Shown in pieces: positions 63,004-64,000 of a stretch of 64,000 nt of DNA. The notes under the pieces were generated by a model, which was given only the letters and a program-made list of their open reading frames with translations, did no database searches and was not told the DNA's origin. A program made the position numbers and the translations under genes. The stretch lies in assembly GCF_048595595.1 (NCBI RefSeq), contig NZ_CP184347.1; one strand, 5' to 3'. Each line of letters begins with the position of its first letter. Position 1 is the stretch's first letter. The stretch is from Bacteroides pyogenes_A. Lineage in GTDB: Bacteria > Bacteroidota > Bacteroidia > Bacteroidales > Bacteroidaceae.

Positions 63004-64000
63004 ATGATTAAAGAGAGATTATCTAAAGTGCTCTCCATTCCCTTATTTTGGATAATGGGGGGGGGTAATTCCTTGTTATTCAGGCGTTTATTCTAAGGCT
63101 GATGAAGCATTGGTTGTTCAACAGACACGTACAGTAAAAGGAATCGTGAGTGATGAAGCTGGTCCCGTCATTGGAGCTACCGTCATTGTGAAAGGTACAC
63201 AGAACGGTGTCATCACCAATGCGAACGGCGAGTTTACGCTTTCGGGCGTCAAAGTGGGCGATGTCATCGAAGCGTCGTACATCGGCTATTCTACCCTTAG
63301 TGTGAAGTATAACGGAGAACAACGCTTGGATTTTCAACTGAAAGAAGACAGCCAGTTGCTGAATGAAGTGGTGGTGACCGCTTTGGGCATCAAGCGTGAA
63401 AAGAAAGCGTTGGGTTATTCCATGCAGGAGGTGAAGGGAACAGACATCTTGCAAGCTCGTGAGACCAATGTGGCTAACGCTCTTTCCGGAAAAGTATCCG
63501 GTTTGCAGATTATTCGTTCGGGAAACGGTCCCGGCAGCTCTTCCAAAATTCAGTTGCGCGGTAACAATTCATTGACAGGTTTGAATCAGCCGCTTATTGT
63601 GGTAGACGGTATTCCGATGGAGAACTTCACCGGAGCGGCAAATAATGACTTCTGGAATCCGTCGGCGGATATGGGTAACGGAATTTCGGATATCAGCTCC
63701 GATGATATTGCTTCGATGTCGGTACTGAAAGGTGCCTCAGCCGCCGCTCTTTACGGATCGCGTGCGGGTAACGGTGTTATTCTCATCACTACCAAGTCTG
63801 GACGCAAGACCGAAGGACTGGGTATCACGATTTCGGGAACGGTGTCGGCTGAAACTATTTTCATGTCGCCTAAGATGCAAAACTCATTCGGACAAGGTTC
63901 GAACGCTACGTTCGACAAAGACACCGGTGCCAGTTGGGGACCGAAAATCGAGGGACAGGAATACACGAACTGGAACGATCAGAAGGTGCGTATGAGTGCG
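63004..64000 (+). pseudogene. SusC/RagA-type TonB-dependent receptor, out of frame at G9, incomplete at window edge
   Basis: ATG at 63004 opens MIKERLSKVLSIPLFWIMG, a signal peptide, then runs into nine G (63057-63065). In this frame it stops at 63096. Removing one G joins it to the second frame, which reads CYSGVYSKADEALVVQQTRTV, then a carboxypeptidase-D-like domain (KGIVSDEAGPVIGATVIVKGTQNGVI) and the plug (NEVVVTALGIKREKKALGYS; LKGASAAALYGSRAGNGVILITT). Homology continues to the last base, so the gene is cut by the window end. The receptor would import glycans or other ligands with TonB. Labelled pseudogene because of the frameshift; it may be a phase-variable gene or a sequence error. 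Confidence 0.8.

Overview
The window looks like chromosomal DNA of a gut Bacteroides (Bacteroidota). Supporting signs are repeated -7 boxes of the form TAnnTTTG, many without a Shine-Dalgarno sequence downstream, a SusC/RagA-type receptor, Bacteroidales-only families (HU-HIG, DUF1599, DUF4350, Imm17-like) and family-typical gene pairs. The species was not determined.

Layout. 0.3-7.1 kb: malate dehydrogenase, an outer-membrane barrel, a coiled-coil membrane protein, NAD kinase and a pdxJ-exbB-exbD-tonB operon. 7.4-16.2 kb: DJ-1/ispD/recG, ndk, an M23 peptidase, then DUF1599-DoxX-tpiA-SPOR-folE. 16.3-25.5 kb: a zinc peptidase, an RDD protein and a divergent SpoIIM-membrane protein-DUF4129-DUF4350-MoxR-DUF58 operon, with a reverse-strand gene lodged between moxR and the DUF58 gene. 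26.5-28.5 kb: a small reverse operon (conserved protein, metal permease, tsaE, Imm17-like). 28.8-33.6 kb: an OmpA protein and a collagen-like lipoprotein preceded by an invertible promoter and its likely recombinase. 34.6-44.6 kb: tRNA-Met, START-like, LptF/G, ribBA, aminotransferase, ferredoxin, metA, U32 peptidase and a zinc-ribbon lipoprotein. 44.6-49.9 kb: an accessory stretch with a broken acetyltransferase, IS256 and IS21 remnants, an HU-HIG protein, a Fic enzyme, a decapitated sigma factor and a lipoprotein. 50-55.1 kb: LuxR-type regulator, FAD oxidoreductase, radA, asparaginase. 55.3-60.8 kb: threonine operon (leader peptide, thrA, apgM-like, thrC). 61.9-64 kb: AraC regulator and the start of a SusC-like gene, which is out of frame at a G9 tract.

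Three things stand out. First, a 342-bp segment (32359-32700) is bounded by 22-bp inverted repeats with a GTTAC-N7-GTAAC core. It carries a promoter that points away from the lipoprotein/OmpA operon in this sequence, so the assembly seems to have captured the OFF state of a phase-variable locus. Second, at least seven separate intergenic spacers (25.6, 26.3, 28.6, 34.3, 39.9, 43.4 and 61.1 kb) hold degenerate tandem repeats with the same 22-bp period, some with a 66-bp super-period; an eighth array with a 64-bp period sits inside the threonine operon. I cannot match these to a repeat class I know. Third, the SusC-like gene at the right edge has a homopolymer frameshift inside its signal peptide, a candidate slipped-strand switch or a sequence error.

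All family names come from reading the translated sequences and from memory; no database search was run.
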